Source: Mercurialis annua (lineage: Eukaryota; Streptophyta; Magnoliopsida; Malpighiales; Euphorbiaceae). From it: DNA of 64,000 bases. Where the stretch lies: assembly GCF_937616625.2 (NCBI RefSeq), contig NC_065573.1, positions 13,159,001 to 13,223,000 of the forward strand, read 5' to 3'. The position numbers were made by a program, and so were the translations under genes. The notes below the pieces were generated by a model. That model was not told where the DNA came from and did not search any database. It saw only the letters and a list, made by a program, of their open reading frames with translations. Shown piece by piece: positions 47,701-59,024 of this stretch (the stretch's first letter is position 1; every line of letters starts with the position of its first letter).

Positions 47701-48670
47701 AAAACCATTCCGACTATGAATTCCAATTGCTTATGATCTGATCTAGAATTATAAACAATATGTTTCTTCCTGCATTCCCCTTCGTCATTCTCACTACTGC
47801 CATTGGAATTCACATCGCTATTGGAAGAAGCATACTCATTGCTTGCATCGCCCTCTCCATTTTCTGTTGCAACGACACTTCTGATGGCAATGATGTTATT
47901 GAGCTCTGCATTTCTCGGTGTATGAACATAATTTCTGTATTGTGCCATATTTCTCCTTGCAAATGTGTATTCTTCGTCGTCAGAGAGATCATCATCATCC
48001 TCAAGCTCATCATCTGTATCAATTTCTTCAACCGGATAATAATTAGGATCTTCTTCATTGTCCGTTTCTTCAGCTGCTAGATTTTCATAGATATTTGAAG
48101 TCCCGACAGCCCCGACGGTTGTAACAGCCCGTATATTCTCATCATGTAGACTCACACCAGCCCCAATAGTCTTTGGAGACGCATTTTTTCAGTCAATGAA
48201 TTCACTGAATTATCATTGCTAGCAGTCCCGGTAATCACACGCATAGCATTTCCAGCAGTCGTAGAATTCCCGGCAGTTACATCGATAGCATTAAGGGCAG
48301 TCACATCGATAGCATTTCCGGCAGTCACATTTTTAGCATTCCAGGAAGCACCCACATTAGCCGCCTTCTTTCTCAAGCTCCCTACTACATACACTTGGGC
48401 CAAACCCAGTTTTACAACTTGCTTGGATGTCAACATCTCTGAGACATGCTCTTGACAACTCATTTCCTTTAACCCCAGACCTCCAAAATCTCGATAATAT
48501 AGTTTATACTCCCTATAACCTATATCCTCAACATATCCAGTCACCTCTTGATATTGAATTTTAGAAGGATCAAGGTTATGCCGGCCCAGAAACTTGCCGC
48601 CAAAATAAAAAGCTTCACCCTTTGTTACTGTAACATATCCACCATAATTGATATACAAAGAAATTTCCAT
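44753..48670 (-). pseudogene. MURA-like MULE transposase, one frameshift and one stop
   Basis: Five exons: 46935-48670, 45852-46802, 45647-45772, 45168-45224 and 44753-45046. The four downstream junctions are in phase; about 1055 codons in all. The ATG follows an acceptor (TTTTGCAG), implying a leader intron. Domains: an N-terminal PB1-like region; acidic linker (DDELEDDDDLSDDEEY); MuDR DNA-binding region; MULE catalytic domain with GFDGCFL, ISDQQK and RSTYEAAHDKA supplying the DDE residues; SWIM finger (CTCRAWQLTGISCPHACASI); CCHC knuckle (CTICNIYGHNKRTC); GRPRKKRK and GRPRKS basic motifs; and an RGG-rich tail. Lesions: a shift at an A6 run near 48185 and a TGA near 46608. It would act in the nucleus on the element's inverted repeats. 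Confidence 0.88.
44795..44902 (-). repeat. 36-bp tandem repeats encoding GGSRGAFRGSSR
   Basis: Three consecutive 36-bp units in the last transposase exon, each encoding the same 12-residue RGG-type block with few base changes. Confidence 0.92.
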
Positions 48671-49214
48671 CCTGCAAAATTTAAAATCAATAAAACGTTA
48701 CTACAAAGTACAAACAGGTTTCACAACCAAACAGAAATAAAAAAAAAATAAGTCACAATCAGGTTTACCTATTAGACAGAAATAAGAAATTAATTCTTGG
48801 TTCTCATTAAGTAATCTGCTAACAGCCATGAAGAAACAAAAAAATGAACTTACCCCAAACACGTCAATTTAGGGTTTTATTCACTCATTTGAAAATAAAA
48901 AATATAAATTTCATTGACATTGTTAGAGAAGCCATAAATATAAATTCCATCTACAAGGTTATAGAAGCCCTAAACTACTATGTATAAGCCCTAAAAGTGA
49001 ATGCATACATGAACAGACCCAAACAGCGACTACAACCATGAAGAAACAAAAACAAATAAGAAAATCTTAGATAAAACGTACCTGTTTGTAATGATAAGTA
49101 AAGATCAGGCAAGCACTTTCAATTTGGTAAAAAACTACTCATTATCAGTTCGTTATTTTTGCTAAATATTAGGGTTGAAGAAATTGATTTTGAGAGAAAA
49201 GGAACACGCTTTAG
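48671..49214 (-). other. Transposase leader region
   Basis: Non-coding sequence between the transposase ATG and the right TIR. The splice acceptor directly before the ATG suggests that most of it is a leader intron. Confidence 0.45.
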
Positions 49215-49646
49215 GGTTCGAGAAGCTAAATGGATTAAGAACTCAGGGAAAGAAGAGGAAAGAAAGACTAGGGTTCCTCATTGAATGTTTTTTTTAACAA
49301 AGGCTCATAGAAGATAAAAGAATAATCGATTTAGGGTTCCTCGTTGGGTTCTTTAGTCTACTGAAATCAAACGGCAGCGTTTGATTGTGTGAGTAAATCA
49401 CTCAAAACGTTGCCGTTTTGAGGAGACTCATTCCGCATGTGAAACGGTGAGTTTCACATGTGGACTCCTACTTGTCGTGCCACGTGGGACTTCGGCGGTA
49501 CAGTCAGCAAAAAACCACCCGAGTTCAAACCGGTGATGGATTTGAGAAAAAAAATGAAACGTCATGGTTTTTTTCGCCACTTTTTAAACGTCGTGATTAA
49601 TATGAAACAAGGTGCAAAGGTTGTGATTTTTTTATGTAATTAACCC
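49215..49646 (-). repeat. MULE right terminal inverted repeat
   Basis: Inverse match of the left end. The transposase leader begins just inside it. Confidence 0.88.
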
Positions 49647-49846
49647 TTTTATATTTATTTTGAAATTTTTTATTATTAATTTTGAATATAATCAACCCCT
49701 TCTGCATACCAATCTTAGCTTTGCCCTGGCTTGTATATAAAAAATTGGATATAAACCCACATTTTTGTACAAAATTTTGATGAAAAAGTATCATCACAAA
49801 TTGACACTGTTTTTTTTTGTATTACCCTCCGCTCCATTATTGATGG

Positions 49847-50109
49847 ACTACTATAAAACCCATTAATCCCATATCGCTTAAAAGAAGAAGACCACGCGAA
49901 AAAGCCTATAAAAGGGTAACGGTCTCATTCCTTTAGATTTTTAGATACCTTTTTTACTTTAAATCAATATCATAATAACTTAAGCATCAGAGCGAATTCG
50001 GTGCCCTAAGCCGCTTCTCTCATTTGTCTTATCCAGGAGATCCATCATGGTCACAATCCCTTAAACAGCTCCAACAGAACCGTATCTCACTGCATCTCCG
50101 GATCCATCA
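49847..50109 (+). mobile_element. Tat-type LTR, 3' part
   Basis: Ends GATCCATCA at 50109 and is followed directly by the primer site TTTGGCACCGTCTGTGGGAA (50110-50129). A TATA-like CTATAAAAGGG lies near 49908. The 5' boundary of the LTR is not certain; only one copy is in the window. 49656-49846 before it shows nothing recognisable. Confidence 0.65.
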
Positions 50110-50130
50110 TTTGGCACCGTCTGTGGGAAA
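50110..50130 (+). other. Primer-binding site of the Tat-type fragment
   Basis: TTTGGCACCGTCTGTGGGAA is the usual Tat primer-site context. It is close to the one at 34355-34373 for the other gypsy element. Confidence 0.75.
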
Positions 50131-50133
50131 TCT

Positions 50134-50283
50134 CACTACTAGAAAACAACCTTTTAACAACATATATTTCTGTCGGTAGAAGGCTGAAATTCGTCGCTAA
50201 ATCAGTTTTCTGTCGGTAAAAGGTTGAAATTCGTCGCTAAATCATGATTTTTTTAGTAGGTACTTTGTTGTTTTGTAGTAGTG
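50134..50283. mobile_element. Miniature CACTA-like element
   Basis: 150 bp beginning CACTACTAGAAAACAAC and ending GTTGTTTTGTAGTAGTG. Inside, a roughly 43-bp unit with CTGTCGGTA and AAATTCGTCGCTAAATCA occurs twice. The flanking 3-mers TCT and TGT do not match perfectly. It lies just after the primer site of the Tat fragment. Confidence 0.6.
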
Positions 50284-50434
50284 TGTTTCCAATAAAAATT
50301 TAGTGATTGGATCCCAATATGATGGAAACCAAAAATAACCCACCAAACCCCTAACCAAAGAAAAAGGCCCGCTCAATCAAGACGTTTGGGAAACACCCAA
50401 CGACGGTCCCTTCATCCTAATAACCCCCTCGCAA

Positions 50435-51390
50435 GTGGGACGATCATCACTCATCCACTTTCAGAGGTTTGGAACCCCAGAATCTATCCAAAGGGGGATT
50501 TTCGGCCCAACCTTGCAAGAGGTAATCAACCAGACAATTGATGGTGCGTTGAAACAGTTCCGCACGGATATAGCTACGGTGATCGAAGAGGCTACCAGCA
50601 TGATGAGGTCGCGAACACCGGCAAGGAGAAGAGAACATAAGAAGATAAAAAAGAAGAAGAAGGAAGCAAAGAAGGAACTGCAAGCGATGGAGGCACTTGG
50701 TCAGCTAGACAGGATAAAGACACCAACGGATAAGGAGTGGGAGACGAGGAAACCTGCCTTGCGAGCAAATAGAAGGGAGCAGCGGAAACCTCACCCAAAC
50801 CAACAAAAAGAATCAGAGATAGCAACGGAAGGAATGGACCTAATGGAGGTACAAATACTCATAGTGAAGCCATGCAGTTACCAACGGAAAACAAGGCAAG
50901 AGAGCTCACTAGCACCAGAAGTCTGACACGAGGAAAGTCACGGCCGGTCGCGAGCATATTGTCGGAAAAAATGCCCGTAAGATTCAAATATCTAACTTTG
51001 ACAACTTTGATGGAACTGAATGTCCCGAGAACCACGTCACCAAACTCTATAACAAAATGGTCCTCTTGGATGTCATTGATGCCATACTTTGCAGAACATT
51101 CCCCACCACCTTGAGTGCTACGGCACACTGACGGTTCGACAGCTTGGAAGTATGAACGATCAACACCTGGAAACAACGAAATCAAGAATTGATGATGATT
51201 CTTCACAAACATCTCACCCAAGATAAGCTCATAGGAGCTATATAGGTGTAGCCAAGGATAAGGAGAAACACTAAGGGCATACATAGAACGATTCAATAAT
51301 GAAGTAATAAGGATTAAAGACTTGAACAACGATATAGTGGTTCAAGCGTTAAAGAAGGGTACACGAATGGGCAAGCTAGGAGACAAGCTA
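50435..51390 (+). pseudogene. Tat-type gag, decayed
   Basis: The open frame at 50435-50926 carries a lysine-rich N-terminal part (REHKKIKKKKKEAKKELQAM). After a frame change, gag-like pieces follow: ISNFDNFDGTECPENHV, TFPTTLSATA, TINTWKQRNQELM and RIKDLNNDIVVQALKKGTR. This is the gag core of a Tat-type gypsy element, with stops and shifts. No protease or polymerase follows; sequence of the opposite orientation begins at about 51390. Confidence 0.65.
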
Positions 51391-51391
51391 A

Positions 51392-51857
51392 GTCTCATAT
51401 TCTTGCATCAATTTATCTCCCTTATTCAAATTTAACAACCTATCACGATGCAACTCTATCGCTGAGTACGGGAGAAAGAACTCTCTGAAGTGATTAACAA
51501 ACTCAGCCCATGTCATCTGACCCAAAGTCGGCTGAATCAGACGCTGGTCCTTTTAAGGACATCTCCACCAAAATAATAGACTGCCTCTCATCAGCTTGGA
51601 GGCGTCTAACATTATGCTCCACTTCTTCCAGAAAGTCCAAATCTCTAGAACCGTCGAACTCAGTTGGCTTAAGACGCATATAACCCAAAACTATGTTGTG
51701 ATCAACATTCACGACCAAACGTTGTTGCTGCTGTAGCAACTGCTCTCGATGCATATTCGTCACCTCAGCCTGGTTGGTCTGTATAGCCGCCATTCTAGTA
51801 AAAAAATGATCCAAATTGAAGCCTGGGCATTAGCTTGTTGAGGCATTCCCGGTGCCT
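51392..51857 (-). pseudogene. Ty3/gypsy gag fragment
   Basis: Minus-strand pieces MRLKPTEFDGSRDLDFLEEV, RRLQADERQSIILVEMSLKG and, after a shift, MTWAEFVNHFREFFLPYS and LNLNKGDKLMQEYE match the retrotransposon gag core. It is cut off at the upstream side by the LTR starting at 51860. It belongs to a different element from both neighbours. Confidence 0.75.
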
Positions 51858-51859
51858 AC

Positions 51860-54302
51860 TGTAGACACCAATTTTTTTGGATAAGTAAAAAGTGATAAGG
51901 ACCTGAAGCGTCCAATGATAATTTTCAGAGAAATCTGTCTGAGTGACGAGATTTCGATTTACTTGTTGGAATCTAAGCAGGCGTAATATATGCATAGCTG
52001 CAAACTTGGAGGATTAAAACGCAATCAAGCGTAGATAGCCCATAAAAATCCAAAGAGATTATAATATAAGTCCAGAAATTGGACTAATTGTAATGTCTTA
52101 TAAGTTTAGGGCCAATTTTCAAGTTTTACGAACCGAAATTGACCATGACCAAACCTATAGGGTCTTAGTCTTTGTAGCCTTTTTTGACACTTTTAGGCAC
52201 CAACATTGACTTTTAGCATCTTTTTACTTAGCTATCAAGTCCAAATACAAAACTTAAAAGGAAAATTAATTAAACAGAGTTTAAAACTAATCCTAATACT
52301 TCATGGCATATCACTTAACAGCTTAAACCCTATAAGACTCTAAGCTAACCCTAGGTCACCCATTCCCCTATGATTACAGCTTTAAGCCAGCCTAGCTAAA
52401 AGTGGCACACAAAACCCTAGAAAAATAGACAAAAAATTCGGCCCCTCTCCTAGAATAGCCATAGCCGAATATTCCATCACACACACACACACAAAATCAT
52501 GTCAAATTCCGGTCCTAAAACATTAAAACACGTGATAATTCTCCAAGAACGCAGCAGATTTGAAGCTGGATTCCGCATCCACTTCGCCAGCAAACGAGTC
52601 AAGGATTTAGATCGGTAATTCTGAAAACCCTCTTAATTTATCCCTTTGATTTTCCATTATATTGTATGCCATAAATGTCGTAATTACTGTGATTATGTGA
52701 TTTAGGGTGTGTGTTAGCATTATTTGTCAAAATTGCCATAAAATTGCCATGACAATTAAATTCAAAGCATTATCAAAATTGTCATGAAATTGATGAATAA
52801 GCTTGTTAATGAATGATTTAATGTGTTTAATATGTTCAAATCCGGAAACCCAGTTAATTATAGCTCTTAGGACGCATGTTAGATGTGATAGTGAGCTTAT
52901 TTTCCATAAAAAAAATAAGTTTCGAAGTTGCTGCCCACAAATTATTTTTTGTTTAAATCAGCTTTAAACACTTTATAAATGCCATATTTGAATTCCTTGT
53001 TCAAATATATGTGATTTTGACTATTTTTGCATAAGAAACGGAGTTGAAACGAGTGAGAACGAAGCAAAACAAAACGGGCCCTGAACCTGCCATCGTACCG
53101 CCGCCGCCACTGAAACCGGCGGCGCCGCCACTATGACCTGTCGGCGTCGACAATCATACCGGCGCCGTGTTCATCGTTCGTCAGCCTTCCCAGAACACCT
53201 CCCAGATCTTCCACACTTCGATCCAAACTTCCAGACGCGTTTCTAGGCTCATCAGGATTCAGAATCAGGCCCAGTTTGAACCCGGACGTAGATAATTTAG
53301 TGAAGGTCAATATTTTATAATGTAACGGGCCAGACCCGATGTAAAACGGACTCAAAAGTCCATTAATGTAACATAGTACATAAACCGAGCCCACGAGCCA
53401 GAGGCCCAGCAAACCAGCAACTTCCAAAGCCGACTTCAGGTTAACTCAAACTCGGAATCGACTCCGGATTTGAACCAGTAGAGCCGGATCGACGAGACGC
53501 ATAATTCTCATGATCTAACCGAGAGCCAATTCTGACCAGACCGATGGTCAACCCGTGAAAATGCCAAGCACTCAAAGTCAACGAGGTTTAAATGTATCTC
53601 TAACCTTGTATGTATACCAAACTGCCCCTGAGCATGCTAGCATTGTTTCCCGCTTTCCAAAAGCATTCCAAATCAAATAATAACCGGTTAAAGGACTAAT
53701 ACCCTAAAATTATCCGAATTAATACAATTCCAGCCCATAACTCAGACATCAGAGGACTACCACGAAAAAGTAGTAAAGGTTGTATAGTTATTCAAGATCA
53801 CCTAATAAAATCAATTATTCAAACGTTTATCTGGTTTAGGCTTTGTGCATGTAAAATATATAGACCAGCCAGACTTATGCTATTTGCTGGAAACCTCTAA
53901 GATTAGATGTATGTTTAGGAGTACCTGCTACTTGCCTCAAATGTCAGTCCAGATCAGGTCATATGCGGGTCAAACCTGTTTACACGCTTTCATCCCTATT
54001 TATTTCCAGCTTTTATATCCCGTGAACTACATATACTATTGAGATGAGATAAAAAAACGAATATGTTCAGAAAATAAAGCTGGTAATAGATAAGCCAAGC
54101 ACAAGAGTCTCGGGAGGTCCACAAACACTAGTCTTTGGTCTGATGCACGATAATCTTACTGGAGGCGAGCAAGGTTATCTAGTCGGTAAAAAGGCATTAC
54201 CTAATTGAACTAGGTGGCGACTCTATTTTTTAAACCATTTCCAGATCGAAAAGTCAGCCATAAACCTTGGGTGAGCGGCCCCCGAACCCCGCTCCGCTCA
54301 CA
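51860..54302 (+). mobile_element. Gypsy 5' LTR
   Basis: 2443 bp starting TGTAGACACC. The end is set by the primer-like TGGCGACTCTATTGAGG at 54304. It contains an AC microsatellite (52478-52493). Its first 1.5 kb matches 37570-39083 in inverse orientation. No 3' partner is visible, so no target duplication could be checked. Confidence 0.75.
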
Positions 54303-54303
54303 G

Positions 54304-54320
54304 TGGCGACTCTATTGAGG
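54304..54320 (+). other. Primer-binding site of the gypsy element
   Basis: TGGCGACTCTATTGAGG resembles the TGGCGACTCC-CTGGGG sites of some plant gypsy elements. The first 12 nt also occur at 54214-54225, inside the LTR. Confidence 0.6.
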
Positions 54321-55370
54321 ATTAAAAACAACTATTTTTAAAACATAAAAACATAAAAATGTTTTCATAATTGTTTTCAAAAGCGGTTACCATGGACTTA
54401 AACCGCACGGCTTGCGCCTTATCAATCATCGGCTTTATTTTCCAGACATATTTGCACTTGTTGCATTGCATTATAATTTTCTCTTCTCACCTACTCTCTA
54501 GAAGACCCTATCCAGCCCCGATACTCATAGCGGATCTCACGTTCTAACTTTGCACTCCAATGTCCAGAACGTCTTATGTGGAGTAGTATCACTCACAACC
54601 CAGTACCTCGGTTGCTTGTACTCGTGATTGAGAAGACCTACCAAAGGTATATCGGTCTGTGGGAGCCTTAAACCGGTTACTACCAAAACCAAATGACTCA
54701 ACCCACATGCATCTAGCTTAGACACTACCCTCTTAGATCAGCCCAATATAATGATTGTACTTGAGGCATGATTTTCGATGTAATGATTCAAAATCCAACT
54801 TTTCAGAAAACTACCATTTATTTCAATCTTAGCCTTAGGTTCGGCCTAATATATTTTCCCGTTTCAAAACCAGATTTTCAAAACATCCTGTTGGGCCAGG
54901 TCTAAAAGAAACAAATCCGATTAAGTTAAACTCATTTTCTTAATCAAATCTCCAATAACCAGTCTAGTGGAAACTCCTTCCACTAGATACAGCCGCTAGG
55001 CTAAAACAAATTCCAGATTTCACAAAAGACTTCCATGTCCACCCTACATGTTTCCAATCCTTCCAGAAAGGGATAAAAGAATCATTACATAGACAAGTGT
55101 TGTCTATCTGGCTTAGAATTGCTATAAGAGAGCTTTGCAGGAACGCCGACTCTTGTATTGTGATGCGAGTGTCCAGACCAAAACACCTAGAATAAACCTC
55201 GCTCCAAACACGTGTGTGGGAGAAATAAGGTTGGAAGGAACAACATGTCTCTATGATATCAAATTGCTATATGTGCTAAACTTGATACGTGCTATGTGTT
55301 CAAAACTAACCCTGCATCTCATGCATCCAACATCATAGAAATCATATACTAACCTCTTGTAGATGCAGCC
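54321..55370 (+). other. Gypsy leader region
   Basis: Non-coding sequence between primer site and gag; no other feature. Confidence 0.5.
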
Positions 55371-55371
55371 A

Positions 55372-57250
55372 CCAGAATTAATCGCCCTACTGCTCTCTAG
55401 CAAAGGCAATCAGGAAGACTCTTCAGACTTGAAAGCCCTCCCAAGACGCCAACAACGCCTCTCACGCCAGCGCAACAGGCCAAGTTAGTGTACGAGAAAC
55501 TCGGCAACTCCGGTTCCAAGAGTTCCTCCAGCATATTCTATCGATCAGCCAGCTCAGTCAACATGTCAAGGTCAACTCAAGCAGATGAAATGGGAGGTTA
55601 TGGACTCCGTCAAGCAACATAATAAAGACTTGAAGAAATGGCTCGAGAACATCATAAGGGCCTAAGTGGGTGGCCAGAACAATGAGTAGAATGTCACTGA
55701 TGATCAAGAAGCGGAAGCAATGAGGAACGACGAGTCTGGAAGAAAACACAAAATAGACTATGACAGGCTCAGAGGGGAAAGAGGCAATCTGAAGTGGTTC
55801 AACAATGCAATGTACGAAGAACAGCTGAAAGTGGAAACTGAGAACGAAAAGCCCAAGAATCAAAAGTCAATGCAGTCTGAATCCTATCAGGATCTGGCAA
55901 ACAAGATTGAGCAGCTCCAAGCCTCCATCAATGGCAACCAACTTATCAACTTGGATGAGTATTCCCTAGCAGAGGGCAAGAAGTTACCGGCAAAATTCAA
56001 GATGCCAGATCTAAGCCACTTCAGCGGAAGAGGGGATCCCCGCATTCACCTGAACCAGTTCATCTCTGTGATGACTACCACCATCCTAACAAACAAACAG
56101 ATCATCAGGGCCTTCCCAAGGTCGTTAGAAGGGAATGCAGCCTGATTGTACTACGACCTCCCTATGGAAATAAGGGGGATTGGAACGAACTGTCTACCGC
56201 CTTCATGAATCAATACGGTTGTGGTTCCAAAATGGAAGTCACTCTAAGGGATCTAGAGAAGCATTCTCCGAATTCCTTGACAGATGGCTAGACAAAGTTG
56301 TACTATTTAAGTAGAAGCTGTCTGAGCAAGACCGAGTCATAATTGTCGTTACGAACGTCTTCCCACATTGGGTCGAGAGGTTGCAAAACATGAATCCTAA
56401 TTTTTTTGTGGATTTACTCGACGATTGGATGCAAGTGGAGGAGATAGAGTCCGAGAAGAAATGCAATGCGCCGAAATGAGATTATCGGTCGAACTACAAG
56501 TAAGCTAGCAAAAGCGCCAACATGAACTTTGTCCAAAGACATGCCTGGGAGGACGAAGGTTCTCAGATTCCCAATTTCTCTCACGAAGGTCTTATAAAGA
56601 TTGATGAAGCAAGACCTTCTACAGCCCAGGCCACCCAGGAATCCACTGAATCCAAATGCGCCAAATTACAACCCTAACGCCCATTGCAAGTTTCATTAGA
56701 TGATGGAAGAATTACTGATCCATCGATGGGACAACCCAGTATGCAGAATAATCCGCTGCCCAATTACCATGCAATGCCTCCACCGAAGGATCTAAACGCC
56801 ATAAACTCTGCCCTAACTTATGATGAGGTTATGGATTTCTTCGTCGACATCGATCCCGCTAGCCCTGAGAAGATAGTTGTAAAGGAGACGACACCAATTA
56901 CAGAGCCACTAACGGCTCTATTTTGATAGTTGAAATCTCAAGGGTTGATAGACCACCCACCACTGAACGACAAGTTGTGCGAGTATCACAGGGATTTCGG
57001 GCATTCTACAAAGGAGTGCATAGAGCTGAAAAAGGCCATCCAAGCATTGGTAGCAAAGAGAAAAGTCGACTCTTCCTTTCAGAAAATGAAGATCGATGAA
57101 GTCCATGGAAGTGGCAGAACTACCGAGGAAGTCCCAAATTCCTTCTCAGACATCAATCCCCCAGCCCGGATGGATTTGCTGGGACAGCCATCTGACAAAT
57201 TTGATTCATGGTGTTCTATAGATCATCACCGAGCAGACCTCTAGGCAAGA
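55372..57250 (+). pseudogene. Gypsy gag, decayed
   Basis: A long gag with several stops. The most intact part (55720-56145) has KKLPAKFKMPDLSHFSGRGD then RIHLNQFISVMTT and AFPRSLEGNAA, the retrotransposon gag core. Later pieces include a zinc-knuckle-like CEYHRDFGHSTKECIELKKA near 56980 and ALTYDEVMDFFVDID near 56810. In an intact element it would form the particle shell. Confidence 0.8.
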
Positions 57251-57579
57251 TCAAACCAACCGGTTGGGGGCCAGAGTTTGCTCACGAGGACCAAGTAACC
57301 GCTGCTCTGGAGAAGCCAACTAAGACTCTGAGTACCAAAATAATTGGGGCCATCAATGTTTGGCACAACTCAGACGAGGAGGATATCGTGTTCAAAAAAG
57401 GCACAAAAACCGACCCAGAATGCATAAACAAGCTTGCTCAAAAGCAGCCAAAGGTGGCAAAAACGCCGGATGAGAAGCTGGATCAGGCTGATGAACTACA
57501 AGTAAGCCAACCAGGAAAGACTGCCTCTAGTCAGTCTATTTGGGATATGCTGATACGTTCTAAATAGCACAGAAAGGCC

Positions 57580-58299
57580 ATGGTGCTAGCACTGACAGAA
57601 ATAACGATTGAACCAGACGTGACCCCGACGGTTATGCTCAGCGAGTTTACTGAGAAGAAAGCTGGCGCTATAGTCTTTAACGAAGACAAACTACCACTGG
57701 AGGGTAGAAAACATAACAAAGCGCTATATATCACAAGAGAAATCCTGTGGAAACGCACTAGCATTGTGATGATAAACGATGGGTCTGCTATCAATGTCTG
57801 TCCTACGCTGATCCTCCCAAGTCTTGGACTAACACCAGCAACACTGAAGCCATCAGAACTGGTCTTCAGGGCCTACGACGAGGCCAAGAGGGGAGTAGAA
57901 GGAACTTTCAAGGCTCTGGTCAAAACTGGACCCATTGAGGCATGGGTAGAATTTGTCGTGTTGGACATACCAGTTACCTTCTCACTGCTATTAGGAAGAC
58001 CATGGTTCCATAAACTGGGAGGAATATCCTTTACACTACAACAGAAGATAAAATTCCCATATGAAGGAGGGATATCCACAATCGAGCGTGAATCAGGAAA
58101 GGTGATCAACATGATCAAATTCACCGAGAATGAGTTGATACCGAATCTAGGATTCTGGATCTCCGCCATACAAACAGCGGAAAGCACATTTATGGACGCG
58201 AAGGGGATCCTCATGATGAAGAAAGCCAACTACATTGTCCGTAATGGGAATCAAAAATTGCTACAGGGTTTATCAGAGCTCCCAGACTTCAAAGGATAG
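57580..58299 (+). pseudogene. Gypsy aspartic protease region
   Basis: 239 codons with the retropepsin site VMINDGSAINVCP near residue 67 and the second-fold motif FSLLLGRPWFHKLG near 139. The usual triad is DDG or DTG; here it reads NDG, which would be expected to disable catalysis. The frame ends in TAG; degenerate pieces continue to about 58690 and to about 58990 (NDDARFAHSYDISPDG, NCFNMHTYDEIELFHQ). No reverse transcriptase or integrase motif follows. Confidence 0.75.
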
Positions 58300-59024
58300 A
58301 CAAATAAGGCAGGCTTAGGCTTCGATCCAAAAACTGAGACCGGGATGATTCCAGGGAATACTCTATCGGACTACTTCGTCAGAGAAGAGCACAAAGCGCA
58401 TTGGTACAAGGACTAGCAGAGCCAGTTATGATCATGGAAAACATGGTCCCAAGATTTGATATCTTTGAGGATGTCATCATGGATAGCATGGTCCCGAGAT
58501 GGAGAATCTAGATGTGCCAGCAGTTAAGGAGATAGACATCGATGATCTGCTCTACCAAACAGTCAAAGCAACCAGTACCGAGACGATCACGGAGTTGGCC
58601 TCCTTCGTCAGCCTCATCATCCATGACGTCGCCGGCGAGACTGAAGTGGTAACTCCACCCATTTTCGGAGCATTTGGAGATCTGTTTTCCTAAACTATCT
58701 AATTATGTTGTAGCTTATTTTAGCTTTAGTTTCTAATTTTGCATCCGAATATTTTTAACAATTTGCTTTGTTTATTCGATTTCTTTATATTCAAGAGTCA
58801 ATGATGACGCCAGATTTGCTCATTCATATGATATCTCACCTGATGGGCATGCTATTTTCAATTGTTTCAATATGCATACATACGATGAAATTGAGCTATT
58901 TCACCAGTCCATTTAATTACCGGTATAAGGAAATAAACACTCCCAGAGATAATCCTATTTCAATAGGCCATACCCCTGAGGAAATATGAGTTGATCAAAC
59001 TTTCTCAAAAACGATAGCGGCCTG

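Larger units (their letters stand above)
40487..49646. mobile_element. Large two-gene Mutator-like element (MuDR-like layout)
   Basis: 9160 bp flanked by a perfect 9-bp duplication, TTTTATATT (40478-40486, 49647-49655). The ends begin GGGTTAATTACATAAAAAAT in both directions and extend into terminal inverted repeats of about 350-430 bp (to about 40870 on the left and from about 49215 on the right). Two genes run inward and converge: a GRF-type small protein from the left and a MURA-like transposase from the right. A 2130-bp solo LTR (42250-44379) lies between their 3' ends. Both genes carry lesions, so this copy is probably not active. Confidence 0.93.
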
